A stretch of DNA of 64,000 bases from Desulfuromonadaceae bacterium. Its GTDB lineage: Bacteria; Desulfobacterota; Desulfuromonadia; Geobacterales; Pseudopelobacteraceae. Both the position numbers and the translations under genes were made by a program. Of this stretch, positions 44,133 to 54,363 are shown piece after piece (the stretch's first letter is position 1; the number at the start of each line of letters is the position of its first letter). The DNA is taken from positions 83,415 through 147,414 of the forward strand of contig JAQTRC010000001.1 of NCBI GenBank assembly GCA_028712665.1. Reading direction: 5' to 3'. The notes beneath the pieces were generated by a model, which ran no database searches, was not told where the DNA came from, and saw only the letters and a program-made list of their open reading frames with translations.

Positions 44133-44190
44133 TCTCCTTAGTAAGTTATCTTAATCCAGCTGTATCAAATCTTGAAAAGGAAGGAAAGCT

Positions 44191-44880
44191 ATGCAAATGC
44201 TCACGTCTTCAATCGGCAGAAAAATCCTGATGGCGATCTCCGGCCAGGCTATGGTCCTGTTCGCCGTCATCCATCTGCTCGGCAACAGTTCCATCTTCGG
44301 ATGGCTGAACGGCGGTATCAACGCTTACGCCGAACATCTCCACAGCATGCCGCTCCCCATTATAGTCGGTTTTCGACTGGTTATGCTGCTTTTGGTATGT
44401 ATTCATATCTGGTTCGGCATCCAGCTGACTCTCGAGAACCGTGGCGGGCGTCCTCAACAGTATGCGGTCAAGACCATCCAGAAGGCAACCTTCGCCAGTG
44501 AAAATATGATCTGGACCGGTCTGATTATTCTTGCCTTTCTCGTTTACCACCTGCTGCAATTCACTTTCCAGGTTACAAATCCCGAAACTGCCGCTCTTAA
44601 AAACATGGTTCCCCTTCATGGCAACGCGGTTCCCAATGTCTTCGGCATGGTGGTCGCCGGCTTCAAAAGCTTCTTAGGTTCTTTTATCTATGTTGGAGCC
44701 TTGGTTGTACTGTTCCTGCATCTCTCTCATGGGATCCAGAGCTTCTTCCAAACGATGGGGTGGAGCTGTGACAAGAGTCAGCCGATTATCGTCAAAGCCG
44801 GCACATTGGTCGCACTGATTCTGTTCCTGGGTTACGTTGCTATCCCGCTGTCAATTTTTGTCGGAATTCTGAAAGGTTAA
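44191..44880 (+). CDS. frdC: Succinate dehydrogenase/fumarate reductase cytochrome b558 subunit
   Basis: A 229-residue membrane anchor with five helices and di-haem-type histidines spread over helices ([36 protein letters not shown]). This is the b558/Wolinella-type single anchor subunit that exchanges electrons with menaquinone. In Geobacter the same complex works in both directions, reducing fumarate and oxidising succinate. First gene of frdCAB, ten bases before frdA. GGAAGGAAAG precedes the ATG. Confidence 0.94.
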   Translation: MQMLTSSIGRKILMAISGQAMVLFAVIHLLGNSSIFGWLNGGINAYAEHLHSMPLPIIVGFRLVMLLLVCIHIWFGIQLTLENRGGRPQQYAVKTIQKATFASENMIWTGLIILAFLVYHLLQFTFQVTNPETAALKNMVPLHGNAVPNVFGMVVAGFKSFLGSFIYVGALVVLFLHLSHGIQSFFQTMGWSCDKSQPIIVKAGTLVALILFLGYVAIPLSIFVGILKG

Positions 44881-44890
44881 GGGGGTTACC

Positions 44891-46807
44891 GTGATACTTG
44901 ATGGAAAATGTCCAACCGGACCTATTGAAAAGAGCTGGGATAAGCACCGCTTCGATTTGAAGCTGGTCAATCCTTCCAACAAACGTAAGTATAACATCAT
45001 CATGGTCGGTACAGGCCTGGCGGGTGGCGCCGCAGCCGCATCGCTTGGCGAGTTGGGGTACAACGTACAGGCCTTCTGTTACCAGGACAGCCCGCGTCGC
45101 GCCCATTCCATCGCGGCACAGGGTGGTATAAACGCGGCCAAGAACTACCCGAGTGACGGCGACTCGATCCTGCGCCTGATGTATGACACCATCAAGGGGG
45201 GCGACTTCCGCGCCCGTGAGGCTGACGTATGGCGACTCTCGCAGGTTTCCAACAACATCATCGACCAGTGCGTGGCGCAAGGTGTCCCCTTTGCCCGTGA
45301 TTATGCCGGTTATCTTGACAACCGTTCTTTTGGCGGTGCTCAGGTTTCCCGTACATTCTACTCAAGAGGGCTGACAGGGCAACAGCTGCTTTTAGGCGCT
45401 TACTCTGCGCTTTCACGCCAGATCAAGGCCGGGACCGTTCAGATGTATACCCGCCGCGAAATGCTTGACCTTGTCGTAGTAGACGGTATTGCCCGTGGCA
45501 TTACGGTGCGTAACCTGGTTACCGGAGAGATCGAATCCTATGCTGCCGATGCCGTATGCCTGGCTTCCGGTGGATATGTCAACGTATTTTACCTCTCCAC
45601 CAATGCAAAAGGGAGCTCGGTAACGGCTAACTGGAAAGCCGCCAAAAAAGGCGCCTTCTTCGCCAATCCCTGCTACACCCAGATCCATCCGACCTGCATT
45701 CCGCAGGCTGGCGAATATCAATCCAAGCTGACTCTCATGTCCGAGTCTCTGCGTAATGATGGTCGTATCTGGGTTCCCAAGAAGGCGGAAGATATCGGCA
45801 AGCTTCCTGCTCAGGTGGCAGAAGAGGACCGTGACTACTATCTGGAGCGCAAATATCCATCATTCGGAAACCTTGCTCCCCGTGACATTGCATCGCGTAA
45901 CGCAAAAGAAGCATGCGATAACGGTCTTGGAGTCGGGCCGGGAGGACGTGGGGTATATCTTGATTTTGCCGATTCGATCAAACGTCTCAGCGAAGATACC
46001 ATTCGTGAGCGTTATGGCAACCTGTTCGAGATGTATGAAAAAATCACCGACGAGAACGGTTACAAACGGCCGATGCGTATCTATCCGGCGCCGCACTATG
46101 CCATGGGTGGTCTCTGGGTTGACTACAACCTGATGAGCAATATCCCAGGTCTCTTTGTTCTGGGCGAAGCCAATTTCTCGGTTCACGGCGCCAACCGTCT
46201 TGGTGCCTCCGCCCTTATGCAGGGCCTCTCCGATGGCTACTTCGTAATACCTTACACCATCGGCGGTTATCTGGTGACGGTGAAACCCGGCTCTGTCAAG
46301 ACTGACAACCCTGAATTCAAAAAGTCTGTTGAAGATGTTAAAGCCACTACCAACAAATTTTTGTCGATCAACGGCAAAAAGACCGTTACCGAGTTCCACC
46401 GTGAACTGGGTAAGGTTATGTGGAACGACGTTGGTATGGCCCGTTCCAAAGAGAGTCTCACTGAGGCTATCAAGGCTATTCCTCAAATTCGTGACGAATT
46501 CTGGAATAATGTAAAAGTCACCGGAAGCGGAGCTGATCTCAACCAGCAGCTTGAAAACGCCGGTCGTGTTGCAGACTTCCTTGAATTCGGCGAACTGCTC
46601 GCCAAGGATGCCCTGCACCGTGAAGAGTCATGTGGTGGTCATTTCAGGGTTGAACACCAGCTCCCGGATGGCGAAGCCAAACGGAATGATGCCGATTTTT
46701 CGTATGTTGGCGCCTGGGAATTCAAGGGGAATGATAAAGAGCCTGAACTGCACAAGGAACCCCTGAAATTCGAGACTATTCATCTCGCGATAAGGAGCTA
46801 CAAATAA
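44891..46807 (+). CDS. frdA: Succinate dehydrogenase/fumarate reductase flavoprotein subunit
   Basis: The 638-residue catalytic subunit. The FAD-binding motif is [18 protein letters not shown] (about 38-55); the covalent FAD histidine is H72 in [13 protein letters not shown]; substrate and proton-transfer residues lie in HPTC and in [17 protein letters not shown]; the C-terminal FAD contact is [17 protein letters not shown]. The length and the long insertion match the epsilon/delta-type enzyme with a b558 anchor. It starts with GTG ten bases after frdC and its stop overlaps the frdB start by one base. Confidence 0.96.
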   Translation: MILDGKCPTGPIEKSWDKHRFDLKLVNPSNKRKYNIIMVGTGLAGGAAAASLGELGYNVQAFCYQDSPRRAHSIAAQGGINAAKNYPSDGDSILRLMYDTIKGGDFRAREADVWRLSQVSNNIIDQCVAQGVPFARDYAGYLDNRSFGGAQVSRTFYSRGLTGQQLLLGAYSALSRQIKAGTVQMYTRREMLDLVVVDGIARGITVRNLVTGEIESYAADAVCLASGGYVNVFYLSTNAKGSSVTANWKAAKKGAFFANPCYTQIHPTCIPQAGEYQSKLTLMSESLRNDGRIWVPKKAEDIGKLPAQVAEEDRDYYLERKYPSFGNLAPRDIASRNAKEACDNGLGVGPGGRGVYLDFADSIKRLSEDTIRERYGNLFEMYEKITDENGYKRPMRIYPAPHYAMGGLWVDYNLMSNIPGLFVLGEANFSVHGANRLGASALMQGLSDGYFVIPYTIGGYLVTVKPGSVKTDNPEFKKSVEDVKATTNKFLSINGKKTVTEFHRELGKVMWNDVGMARSKESLTEAIKAIPQIRDEFWNNVKVTGSGADLNQQLENAGRVADFLEFGELLAKDALHREESCGGHFRVEHQLPDGEAKRNDADFSYVGAWEFKGNDKEPELHKEPLKFETIHLAIRSYK

Positions 46808-47568
46808 TGAGCGATCACAAGACCATGACATTGACACTGATCGTGTGGCGCCAGAAGAACGCCACCGATCCCGGAAAATTTGAAACCTACACCGCCAAGA
46901 ACATCACCGAGCACCACTCTTTTCTGGAGATGCTTGACTGTGTCAACGAAGACCTGATTCATGCCGGCAAAGAACCGATCGTGTTCGATCACGACTGTCG
47001 TGAAGGGATCTGTGGCATGTGCTCACAGGTTATCAACGGTGCGCCACATGGCGGGCAGGATCGTACAACCGTCTGCCAACTGCATATGCGTAAATTCAAG
47101 GATGGTGATACCATCTACATTGAACCCTGGAGAGCGCGGGCCTTCCCGATCATTAAAGACTTGATCGTTGATCGAGCTGCGCTTGACAAGATTATTCAGG
47201 CTGGCGGCTATACGTCCTGTCATACCGGCGGTGTGCCGGACGGTAATGCCATAATGATTCCTAAACCGATTGCAGAAGAGGCCACGGATGCTGCCGAGTG
47301 CATCGGATGCGGCGCTTGTGTAGCCGGATGTCCTAACGGTGCCGCAATGCTTTTCACCGGTGCTAAAGTTTCTCAATTGGCGCTTCTGCCACAGGGTAAA
47401 GCTGAAGCTGTCACTCGCGTCAGGAACATGACCCAAGCTATGGCCGACTGCGGTTTTGGTAATTGTTCCAATCATTACGAGTGCCAGGCCTCCTGCCCTA
47501 AAGGGGTCAATGTCAAGTTTATTGCCCGCATGAACCGGGAGTTCATCAAGGCACAATTAGATTACTAA
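46807..47568 (+). CDS. frdB: Succinate dehydrogenase/fumarate reductase iron-sulfur subunit
   Basis: A 253-residue subunit that carries electrons from FAD to the haems. The [2Fe-2S] cluster motif is CREGICGMC plus a later C (about 62-90); the [4Fe-4S] and [3Fe-4S] clusters are bound by [13 protein letters not shown] (about 160) and [15 protein letters not shown] (about 220). One-base overlap with frdA (TAATG). A hairpin terminator follows 33 bases after the stop. Confidence 0.96.
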   Translation: MSDHKTMTLTLIVWRQKNATDPGKFETYTAKNITEHHSFLEMLDCVNEDLIHAGKEPIVFDHDCREGICGMCSQVINGAPHGGQDRTTVCQLHMRKFKDGDTIYIEPWRARAFPIIKDLIVDRAALDKIIQAGGYTSCHTGGVPDGNAIMIPKPIAEEATDAAECIGCGACVAGCPNGAAMLFTGAKVSQLALLPQGKAEAVTRVRNMTQAMADCGFGNCSNHYECQASCPKGVNVKFIARMNREFIKAQLDY

Positions 47569-47601
47569 CCCGGAGCATCGGGGCAATTTTTTGGTACAAT
47601 C

Positions 47602-47631
47602 GGGGCGGCCAACTGGCTGCCCCTTCTTTTT
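47602..47631 (+). terminator. Terminator of frdCAB
   Basis: GGGGCGGCC (47602-47610), loop AACT and GGCTGCCCC (47615-47623) form a nine-pair stem with one G-T pair, followed by TTCTTTTT. The GGAG ribosome site of the next gene begins right after the T tract. Confidence 0.85.
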
Positions 47632-47641
47632 GGAGTTCCAT

Positions 47642-48544
47642 GTGGATTTGAACCTTGTCCATATCGTTTTCGAAGTAACCACTTATGATCCGGTGTCATT
47701 GCTGCCGCATATGTACGTTGCTCTGCGCAGGTTTGATGGCTATTTTAAAAGTGCCAGCTGTTTTCATGATGATTTTCAATGTAATCTCTGCAAAGAGCAG
47801 GCTGACAGTTGCCCGTACCGCTCTGTTTTTGACCAGCTTTTGTCAACTGATCCGGTTGTACTGCGGCGGCACCAAAAACCTCCGCTGCCATACGCATTTA
47901 AAATTAGTGAGATATCAGATACTGGCTCATCTATTGAATTATGTTTGTCGATTGCTGGAAACGCGATGCAGCATCTGTCAATTTTTAGAGACTCTATTAA
48001 GCTGATGATCTCTTCTGTTGCTTCAAACAGTATTGTGGATGCCTCTGTCACAGGGACATGGTGTCTTGATTATCAGGGGAGTCGTCATGAATTCAATACC
48101 GCCTCGCATTCTTTGGTTCTGCTCTCTGCTCAGGATATTATCAAGGCTGCTCCAAATTCTGACGCGCTCAGAATATATCTGGAGTCACCGTTAAGACTGT
48201 TATGCGGCGGTACAATCGCTCATTTTTTTGATTTTAGAGCCCTTCTGCGCTCGCAACTCAGGAGGTGTTCGTCATTTTTTGCCTATTACGGTGAAGGGGA
48301 GCTTGAATTGGACTACGTACATATTTCAGAAGCTGCTGAAAGAGTTGTTCCTATTGGAAACGGCTTCAGTTTTAAGAAACCTGACTGGAGTGAGCGGGCC
48401 AGTTTAGCCGGAATGCTCGGCGTAGGCGAGTTCAGAGAACTTACTGACGGAATGCAGGCGGTGTTGAAGTTGGGAAGTTATCTTAATGCCGGCAAGGGAG
48501 CGGCGTATGGGATGGGAGTTTACAGGATAGAGGAGCTGTTTTGA
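47642..48544 (+). CDS. Orphan Cas6-like RAMP-fold protein
   Basis: A 300-residue protein resembling the PF10040 Cas6 family of CRISPR pre-crRNA endoribonucleases. The N-terminal half has ALRRFDGYF, then a four-cysteine block C-x6-C-x2-C-x5-C followed by PYRSVFDQLL, and a PPLPYAFKI strand. The C-terminal half ends in a glycine-rich loop AGKGAAYGMGVYRI, the typical Cas6 G-rich loop. No CRISPR array or other cas gene lies in the window, so its RNA target is unknown. The GTG at 47642 has GGAG six bases before it; an upstream in-frame GTG at 47591 would start inside the frd terminator. Activity is not established. Confidence 0.72.
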   Translation: MDLNLVHIVFEVTTYDPVSLLPHMYVALRRFDGYFKSASCFHDDFQCNLCKEQADSCPYRSVFDQLLSTDPVVLRRHQKPPLPYAFKISEISDTGSSIELCLSIAGNAMQHLSIFRDSIKLMISSVASNSIVDASVTGTWCLDYQGSRHEFNTASHSLVLLSAQDIIKAAPNSDALRIYLESPLRLLCGGTIAHFFDFRALLRSQLRRCSSFFAYYGEGELELDYVHISEAAERVVPIGNGFSFKKPDWSERASLAGMLGVGEFRELTDGMQAVLKLGSYLNAGKGAAYGMGVYRIEELF

Positions 48545-48585
48545 ACGCCACGGCGCTCCGTTAGATATTCATATCTGATCCCGCA

Positions 48586-49413
48586 TCAGGGAATGGAGGC
48601 CGGGATGTTGGTAAAGAGCAGAGATCCGTCCGCCAGAATCTCTTTACGAAAATGACTTTTTACTCTGGCGGATGCCAACTTAAATTTAGGCGGTTTCAGG
48701 GAGTTGCCCGGCATGAATGTCGGAGTAACATTTATGCCGGCCTGCCATGCTTCAAAGTGGAGATGAGGTCCGGTGGAACGCCCGGTATTCCCTGAGAGGG
48801 CAATAGGGGTCCCGATGTCCACCCGTTGTCCAATAATAGCCAGAAGAGCGCTGTTATGCCCATAGAGGGTTACCAGGCCATAGTCGTGTTCAACAAGTAC
48901 AGTGTAGCCATAACCTGGCCGCAGTCCGCTAAATACTACAATTCCTGGAGCTGCCGGAGCAACGGGTGTTCCCTCCCGAACGGCGATATCTATTCCATTA
49001 TGCTGGCGCCACTTGCCGTCGATCGGGTCAATGCGCATACCAACACCGGACGTGATGATGCCGCCTACAGGTGGCAAACGCGGTTCAAAATAATCTGTTG
49101 TTGAGTTTTGCTGTTGGAACGAAGCCGTCACAGTTTTTTCTACAACTTCGTTTAGAGAGACTTCGTGTATTTTTTCTGTTCTCAGCTTCTTCGCTTTCCT
49201 TCCAATCTTTGCCGAATGCTCTTTCAAGACAACTTTGGCATTCCTGTTAATTGGAGCGTCGGTAAAAGTCTCAATACCATCGATTGTTACAAATCTGTAA
49301 ATATCCGCTTTTGCGTAAGAGGTAATAAAACAGGGAAGCGCCACTAAAGCCAGAAAAGCTGGTAGATTAAGTACTCTATGTAGATTGCCGAAGCATTTTT
49401 CTGAGGGTGTCAT
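48586..49413 (-). CDS. Exported M23 peptidase with DUF4124-like N terminus
   Basis: A 275-residue protein. A signal segment (about 15-37, LPAFLALVALPCFITSYAKA) is followed by a DUF4124-like strand pair (IYRFVTIDGIETFTDAP) and, from about 115, an M23/LytM domain with zinc motifs HNGIDIAV (HxxxD) and PHLHFEAW (HxH), and GYTVLVEHDYGLVTLYGH. It would cleave peptidoglycan cross-bridges in the periplasm. The extreme C terminus (LADGSLLFTNIP) again resembles the DUF4124 motif. Convergent with the Cas6-like gene, divergent from the second PilZ gene. Confidence 0.87.
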   Translation of the reverse strand: MTPSEKCFGNLHRVLNLPAFLALVALPCFITSYAKADIYRFVTIDGIETFTDAPINRNAKVVLKEHSAKIGRKAKKLRTEKIHEVSLNEVVEKTVTASFQQQNSTTDYFEPRLPPVGGIITSGVGMRIDPIDGKWRQHNGIDIAVREGTPVAPAAPGIVVFSGLRPGYGYTVLVEHDYGLVTLYGHNSALLAIIGQRVDIGTPIALSGNTGRSTGPHLHFEAWQAGINVTPTFMPGNSLKPPKFKLASARVKSHFRKEILADGSLLFTNIPASIP

Positions 49414-49525
49414 TAGTGCTTGTCGTCCTGTCGATTATCTGTTAATTAGATTGGATATCTATTTTATACAGTATTTGGGTACGCAGTTCAATTCATCATA
49501 TTTCGAGTTTCATATTTCGGGGTGC

Positions 49526-50245
49526 GTGAAAGTGGTTCAATATTACGATAAGGTCGTTAGAGGCACAAAGAATGAAGATATGAGGGTCATTCTCCAATTT
49601 CTTGAGGGTATGGTTGGCCAGAATTTTTCGTTTCTAAATTATTACAAGGAAATACCAGTTTCATATGATGCCACTTTACTAGGCGTCGAAAATGAAATGG
49701 CTGAATTTGCTGTTCATGAATATCAGGCCAAAGTTATCAACATTGAGCGAAGGGCGCTTATTTACTCTCACGAAATGAATCCGCTTAGCGAGGACATGAT
49801 CGGTGAAGCTTTTTATGTTAATTCAGTAAAGAAGAGGGTTATACTTTGCAGGTTTGCATATGCACGAATCGTTTCAGACATGCGGCGTTTCGTCAGGGTT
49901 TTGCTTGACAATCCTGTGGAAGCGGACCTGATTTTCGATCGTGACATGCTTAAAGGCAATATTCATGACATTTCGCTTAGCGGAGCGTCAATGTACACAA
50001 ATTCCAGTGACCTGCTGGTACCTGGCCTGGATATAAATTTATTTATAAAATTTCCTGACCTTAGCAGTGGCAGAATGATAGAGGTAGGGATGAGCGCTTC
50101 CATTGTCAGAGTACTTGGGGATAAAGCCCCTTTTAACTGCATCATTGAATTTCACCCGGAAAAAAATTCCCAGCAGCAGATTGCATACTTCATTAACCAG
50201 CGCCAGGTTGAGATCATCAAGGAACTAAAAGATATAGATACCTGA
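49526..50245 (+). CDS. PilZ-domain protein (YcgR-like), copy 2
   Basis: A 239-residue paralogue of the protein at 36768-37487, with the same order: YcgR-N-like domain (LGVENEMAEFAVHEYQAKVI) and PilZ domain with RRFVRV and D-I-S-L-S-G-A. Both end in the same QRQVEII-ELKD-like tail. The frame is open to 49385, but the GTG at 49526 gives exactly the paralogue's length and aligned N terminus, so it was chosen; its ribosome site (GGGG) is weak. The glycine of the usual DxSxxG motif is retained, so c-di-GMP binding is plausible. Monocistronic as far as can be seen. Confidence 0.83.
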   Translation: MKVVQYYDKVVRGTKNEDMRVILQFLEGMVGQNFSFLNYYKEIPVSYDATLLGVENEMAEFAVHEYQAKVINIERRALIYSHEMNPLSEDMIGEAFYVNSVKKRVILCRFAYARIVSDMRRFVRVLLDNPVEADLIFDRDMLKGNIHDISLSGASMYTNSSDLLVPGLDINLFIKFPDLSSGRMIEVGMSASIVRVLGDKAPFNCIIEFHPEKNSQQQIAYFINQRQVEIIKELKDIDT

Positions 50246-50391
50246 GAACCTCTCGAACCGATGCCCATATTTTGTTCAGATGCGGCTTGCTGTGTCTATT
50301 TGTTAAGCATTGGATTCAAGGGTTTTTGATTCTTACGGTACATGTTTTCTTTTAACTATTCGAAATGAGATGTATAATTTTGTGTCAAAAG

Positions 50392-50408
50392 TTGGCTGAG
50401 AGTTTGCA
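50392..50408 (+). promoter_or_regulatory. Sigma-54 type promoter of glnBA
   Basis: TTGGCT (50392-50397) and TTTGCA (50403-50408) place the invariant GG (50394-50395) and GC (50406-50407) exactly ten bases apart, as required for RpoN promoters. The start would be near 50418, about 80 bases before glnB. No clear NtrC dyad was recognised upstream. Sigma-54 control of glnA is well known in proteobacteria. Confidence 0.65.
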
Positions 50409-50482
50409 TATTGCTACCACGAATCGTGTAGTCACTGCAATTGCCTTTGTTTAACCCGTAAAATTCATTTTCACGCAATTAA

Positions 50483-50839
<357 letters not shown>

Positions 50840-50872
50840 TTATATTTCATACACCCACGAAAGGAGAAACAG

Positions 50873-52285
50873 ATGACCCCGAAGCAAGTGGTTCAATTTG
50901 CAGAAGAAAACGGTGCAAAGATGGTTGATTTCAAATTTATGGACTTTGTAGGAATCTGGCAGCATTTTTCAGTGCCGATGAGTGAATTCAGTGAAGATAC
51001 CTTTGAGGAGGGGCAGGGCTTTGACGGCTCTTCCATTCGTGGATGGCAGCCGATTCACGCATCCGACATGATCATCGTTCCTGATCCGAAATCAGCCAAG
51101 ATGGATCCTTTTGTCGCAATACCGACCCTGTCGTTGATTTGTAATATTTTTGACCCGATTACCAAGGAAGGTTATACACGCGATCCGCGTAATATTGCTC
51201 TTAAGGCGGAAGCATACCTTAAATCAACCGGGATAGGAGATACCGCCTATTTCGGACCTGAAGCCGAATTCTTCATCTTTGATGATGTCCGTTACAGTTC
51301 AAGCGCCAATCAATCCTTCTACGCAGTTGATTCTGTAGAAGGCACCTGGAACACTGGCCGTGAAGAGTTTCCGAATCTTGGTTACAAGCCGCGACATAAA
51401 GAGGGTTATTTCCCTGTTTCCCCTACGGATTCACAGAATGATATCCGTAACGAGATGGTGATGGAAATGCAGAACGTCGGTATCCGCGTTGAGTGCCAGC
51501 ACCATGAGGTTGCCACGGGTGGTCAGGCTGAGATAGATATGCGTTTCAACTCACTGGTATCGATGGCCGATGATCTGCAGTGGTTCAAATACGTAGTAAA
51601 AAATGTTGCCAATCGTAACGGTAAGACCGTAACCTTTATGCCAAAACCGCTTTATGGCGATAACGGTTCAGGCATGCACTGCCACCAGTCCATCTGGAAA
51701 AATGGCACCAATCTTTTCGCGGGTGATAAATACGGCGGGCTCTCCCAGATAGCTCTCTGGTACATTGGCGGGATTATCAAACATGCAAAATCACTCTGTG
51801 CTTTCACTAATCCAACCACGAACTCTTACAAACGTCTCGTGCCCGGTTTTGAAGCTCCGGTTAACATGGCTTACTCGGCCCGTAACCGCTCTGCATCGAT
51901 TCGAATTCCGATGTTCTCCACCAACCCCAAGGCAAAGCGCATTGAATACCGCACTCCAGATCCTTCCTGCAACGGTTACCTTGCCTTCGCCGCCATGCTG
52001 ATGGCCGGCCTTGACGGTATCGAGAACAAGATTGATCCGGGACAACCGCTGGACAAGGATATATACGGGCTCACACCTGAAGAACTTAAGGATATTCCGT
52101 CCGCTCCTGGTACCTTGGAAGAGGCTCTCAAATGCCTTGCTGATGATTACGAATTTCTGCTTAAAGGGGACGTTTTCACACCTGACGTCATTGAAAAGTG
52201 GATTGAGTACAAGACCGAGGCCGAAGTCAATCCTGTGCGCATGCGTCCGGTTCCGCTTGAATTTGAGCTTTACTACGACATCTGA
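50873..52285 (+). CDS. glnA: Glutamine synthetase, type I
   Basis: The 470-residue dodecameric enzyme that forms glutamine from glutamate, ammonia and ATP. Visible: N-terminal beta-grasp with [11 protein letters not shown], the metal ligands in [11 protein letters not shown] and [17 protein letters not shown], the ATP-binding [18 protein letters not shown], the [17 protein letters not shown] glutamate flap, and [18 protein letters not shown] contains the tyrosine equivalent to the adenylylation site of enteric GS. AAAGGAG precedes the ATG. A hairpin terminator follows. Confidence 0.97.
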   Translation: MTPKQVVQFAEENGAKMVDFKFMDFVGIWQHFSVPMSEFSEDTFEEGQGFDGSSIRGWQPIHASDMIIVPDPKSAKMDPFVAIPTLSLICNIFDPITKEGYTRDPRNIALKAEAYLKSTGIGDTAYFGPEAEFFIFDDVRYSSSANQSFYAVDSVEGTWNTGREEFPNLGYKPRHKEGYFPVSPTDSQNDIRNEMVMEMQNVGIRVECQHHEVATGGQAEIDMRFNSLVSMADDLQWFKYVVKNVANRNGKTVTFMPKPLYGDNGSGMHCHQSIWKNGTNLFAGDKYGGLSQIALWYIGGIIKHAKSLCAFTNPTTNSYKRLVPGFEAPVNMAYSARNRSASIRIPMFSTNPKAKRIEYRTPDPSCNGYLAFAAMLMAGLDGIENKIDPGQPLDKDIYGLTPEELKDIPSAPGTLEEALKCLADDYEFLLKGDVFTPDVIEKWIEYKTEAEVNPVRMRPVPLEFELYYDI

Positions 52286-52317
52286 CCGGCGGAAGTATAT
52301 TTGCATATTTTGAGTTT

Positions 52318-52350
52318 AAAGGCGGGAGCGATCCCGCCTTTATTCTTTTT
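52318..52350 (+). terminator. Terminator of glnBA
   Basis: AAAGGCGGGA (52318-52327), loop GCGA and TCCCGCCTTT (52332-52341) form a perfect ten-pair stem followed by ATTCTTTTT. Confidence 0.9.
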
Positions 52351-52427
52351 GAAGCCGCCTCATAATTGACTTTACAGCTGTTGTCTGTTAGAAGGTTTGG
52401 CGGCTTATAAAAATTAAAGGAACCTGT

Positions 52428-53108
52428 ATGGAAGATTTCTTCCTCAAACTTTCTGTAATGCTTGTGCCAGGTATGCTGGCAATTGTATGTCATGAGGTCT
52501 CTCACGGCTATATCGCTTGGCACTATGGCGACCCGACGGCAAAAATGATGGGACGGTTGACTCTTAATCCTCTCAAGCACATTGATATCTTCGGTACTCT
52601 GATGATTTTTATTATTGGAATAGGATGGGCCAAACCGGTGCCTGTGGTCTCAGAAAATTTGCGTAATCCGAAACGTGACATGATTTGGGTTGCTGCGGCC
52701 GGTCCGGTTACGAATATCCTGCTGGCTGTAATTTCCGCCCTATTGCTGCGTGGTTTGGTTTCTATCGGTAATCCTGCCGGTTTCGGATCCTCGCTTTCCA
52801 TGCTGCTGGAACCATTGGTTATGATGCTGGCCTTCTCAGTTTATGTCAACCTGCTGCTGGCCATATTCAATATGATCCCGATGCCGCCACTGGACGGCGG
52901 AAGAGTGCTGATCGGTTTGCTGCCATATCGCCAGGCTTCTGTTTTGGCGCGTATTGAACCATACGGCATGATCATCATTATCATATTGGTGTTCTTTACC
53001 AATATATTTTCCTATCTTATTTCTCCTGTGCTGAATTTTGCTGTCCATCTGCTGGCCGGTTCCCAAAGCGGCCTGGTGCTGGGTGTTACGAGGTTAATGA
53101 TGAGATGA
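52428..53108 (+). CDS. Site-2-protease-family membrane metalloprotease (M50)
   Basis: A 226-residue membrane protein with about five to six helices. The zinc motif is HEVSH (about 22-26) in the first helix; the second metal motif is NMIPMPPLDGG (about 149). These match the compact M50/FtsH-independent 'site-2 protease family' found in many bacteria, without a PDZ domain. The substrate is unknown. GGAACC-like ribosome site before the ATG. An aminopeptidase gene follows 66 bases downstream. Confidence 0.88.
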   Translation: MEDFFLKLSVMLVPGMLAIVCHEVSHGYIAWHYGDPTAKMMGRLTLNPLKHIDIFGTLMIFIIGIGWAKPVPVVSENLRNPKRDMIWVAAAGPVTNILLAVISALLLRGLVSIGNPAGFGSSLSMLLEPLVMMLAFSVYVNLLLAIFNMIPMPPLDGGRVLIGLLPYRQASVLARIEPYGMIIIIILVFFTNIFSYLISPVLNFAVHLLAGSQSGLVLGVTRLMMR

Positions 53109-53174
53109 GCAGGAGAACAAGGTCGAGAGCCGGGACTCAAGAGTAGTGAATCAACATCTCACAAAGGAAATGAA

Positions 53175-54278
53175 ATGAACGATCCAAGAATCAGGCAGTT
53201 TGCAGAAATCCTTGTCGATTATTCGACCAGGGTCAAAAAGGGCGACGTGGTGCTTATCAATGCCGCAGGTCTTGAGGCGCTGCCTCTGGTCAAGGAGTTG
53301 TACTTTCTCTGCCTTAAGCGCGGAGCAAAATATGTCGAATATGCCTTCTCTGTGCCCGATATCGACCGCGGCTTCTACAATTTAGCCACTAAACAGCAAC
53401 TGGACCACTTTCCGCAACACAAGCTCGACTTCTATAAAACCTTGACAGTTTACATCGGCATCTCTGCAGGAAATAACTCGATGGTAATGGCCAATGCACG
53501 CCAGGAAGCGATGGTTGCATATCAGAAGATTACCAAACCGCTGATTGACCAGCGCGTCAAGCATACACGCTGGTGCGTAACCCGCTACCCAACCCACGCT
53601 GCAGCCCAGGAAGCCCGCATGAGCCTTGACGAGTACGAGGATTACCTTTTTTCAGCCTGTTGCATCGACTGGAAAGCGGAGTCAAAGAAACAGGATAAGC
53701 TCAAGAAGTTGATTGACAGGACAAAAAATGTCCGCATTCTGGCATCCGACACCGACCTCCGTTTCAGTATTGATGGCCTCCCAGGCATCAAATGCGACGG
53801 ACGATTCAATATGCCGGACGGCGAGGTTTTTACTGCGCCGGTCAGGGACTCCGTTCAGGGACATATCACCTATAACTGTCCCAGCATCTATCAGGGTAAG
53901 GAGTACAATGGCATCCGATTCGATTTCAAAAATGGCAAAATCATCAAGGCCACTGCTGGAGCCGGCATGAGCGCCGCGCTCAATAAAATTCTCGATACCG
54001 ACGAAGGTTCCCGTTATGTGGGAGAATTCGCAATAGGGGTCAATCCAGGTATCAGGCAGCCTATGCGCAATATACTTTTTGACGAGAAGATTTTCGGTTC
54101 AATCCACTTTACACCCGGGCAGGCCTACGATGAATGCGATAACGGCAACCGATCGGCCGTGCACTGGGATCTGGTCCGGATACTTGAAGACGGAGAGATC
54201 TGGTTCGATAATCTACTGATCCAGAAGAAAGGCCGTTTTGTACAAAAGGACCTGTTGGATCTAAATCCAGTTTCGTAA
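53175..54278 (+). CDS. M29-family (thermophilic/AmpS) aminopeptidase
   Basis: A 367-residue cytoplasmic metallo-aminopeptidase of family M29. The N-terminal part (ILVDYSTRVKKGDVVLINA, AAGLEALPLVKELY) and the C-terminal metal-binding region (GEFAIGVNPGI, GSIHFTPGQAYDECDN, HWDLVRIL) are characteristic. It removes N-terminal residues from peptides, using two divalent metal ions. AAAGGAAATGAA before the ATG supports the start. It may share a transcript with the M50 protease, since only 66 bases separate them. Confidence 0.88.
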   Translation: MNDPRIRQFAEILVDYSTRVKKGDVVLINAAGLEALPLVKELYFLCLKRGAKYVEYAFSVPDIDRGFYNLATKQQLDHFPQHKLDFYKTLTVYIGISAGNNSMVMANARQEAMVAYQKITKPLIDQRVKHTRWCVTRYPTHAAAQEARMSLDEYEDYLFSACCIDWKAESKKQDKLKKLIDRTKNVRILASDTDLRFSIDGLPGIKCDGRFNMPDGEVFTAPVRDSVQGHITYNCPSIYQGKEYNGIRFDFKNGKIIKATAGAGMSAALNKILDTDEGSRYVGEFAIGVNPGIRQPMRNILFDEKIFGSIHFTPGQAYDECDNGNRSAVHWDLVRILEDGEIWFDNLLIQKKGRFVQKDLLDLNPVS

Positions 54279-54363
54279 GTTAGAAGTTATTTTCTGATTT
54301 TTTTTTGCAGAAACAATTTCGTGAACGTACTTATCCCGTTAATAAGGGGTGAAGGGAATCTTA

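Noticed and set aside
45860..46618. Minus-strand open frame of 252 codons inside frdA
   Set aside because: Fully covered by the clearly conserved flavoprotein gene; no family resemblance.
47591..47641. Upstream extension of the Cas6-like gene
   Set aside because: The extra 17 codons would lie within the frd terminator hairpin; the GTG at 47642 has a proper GGAG and begins the conserved domain.
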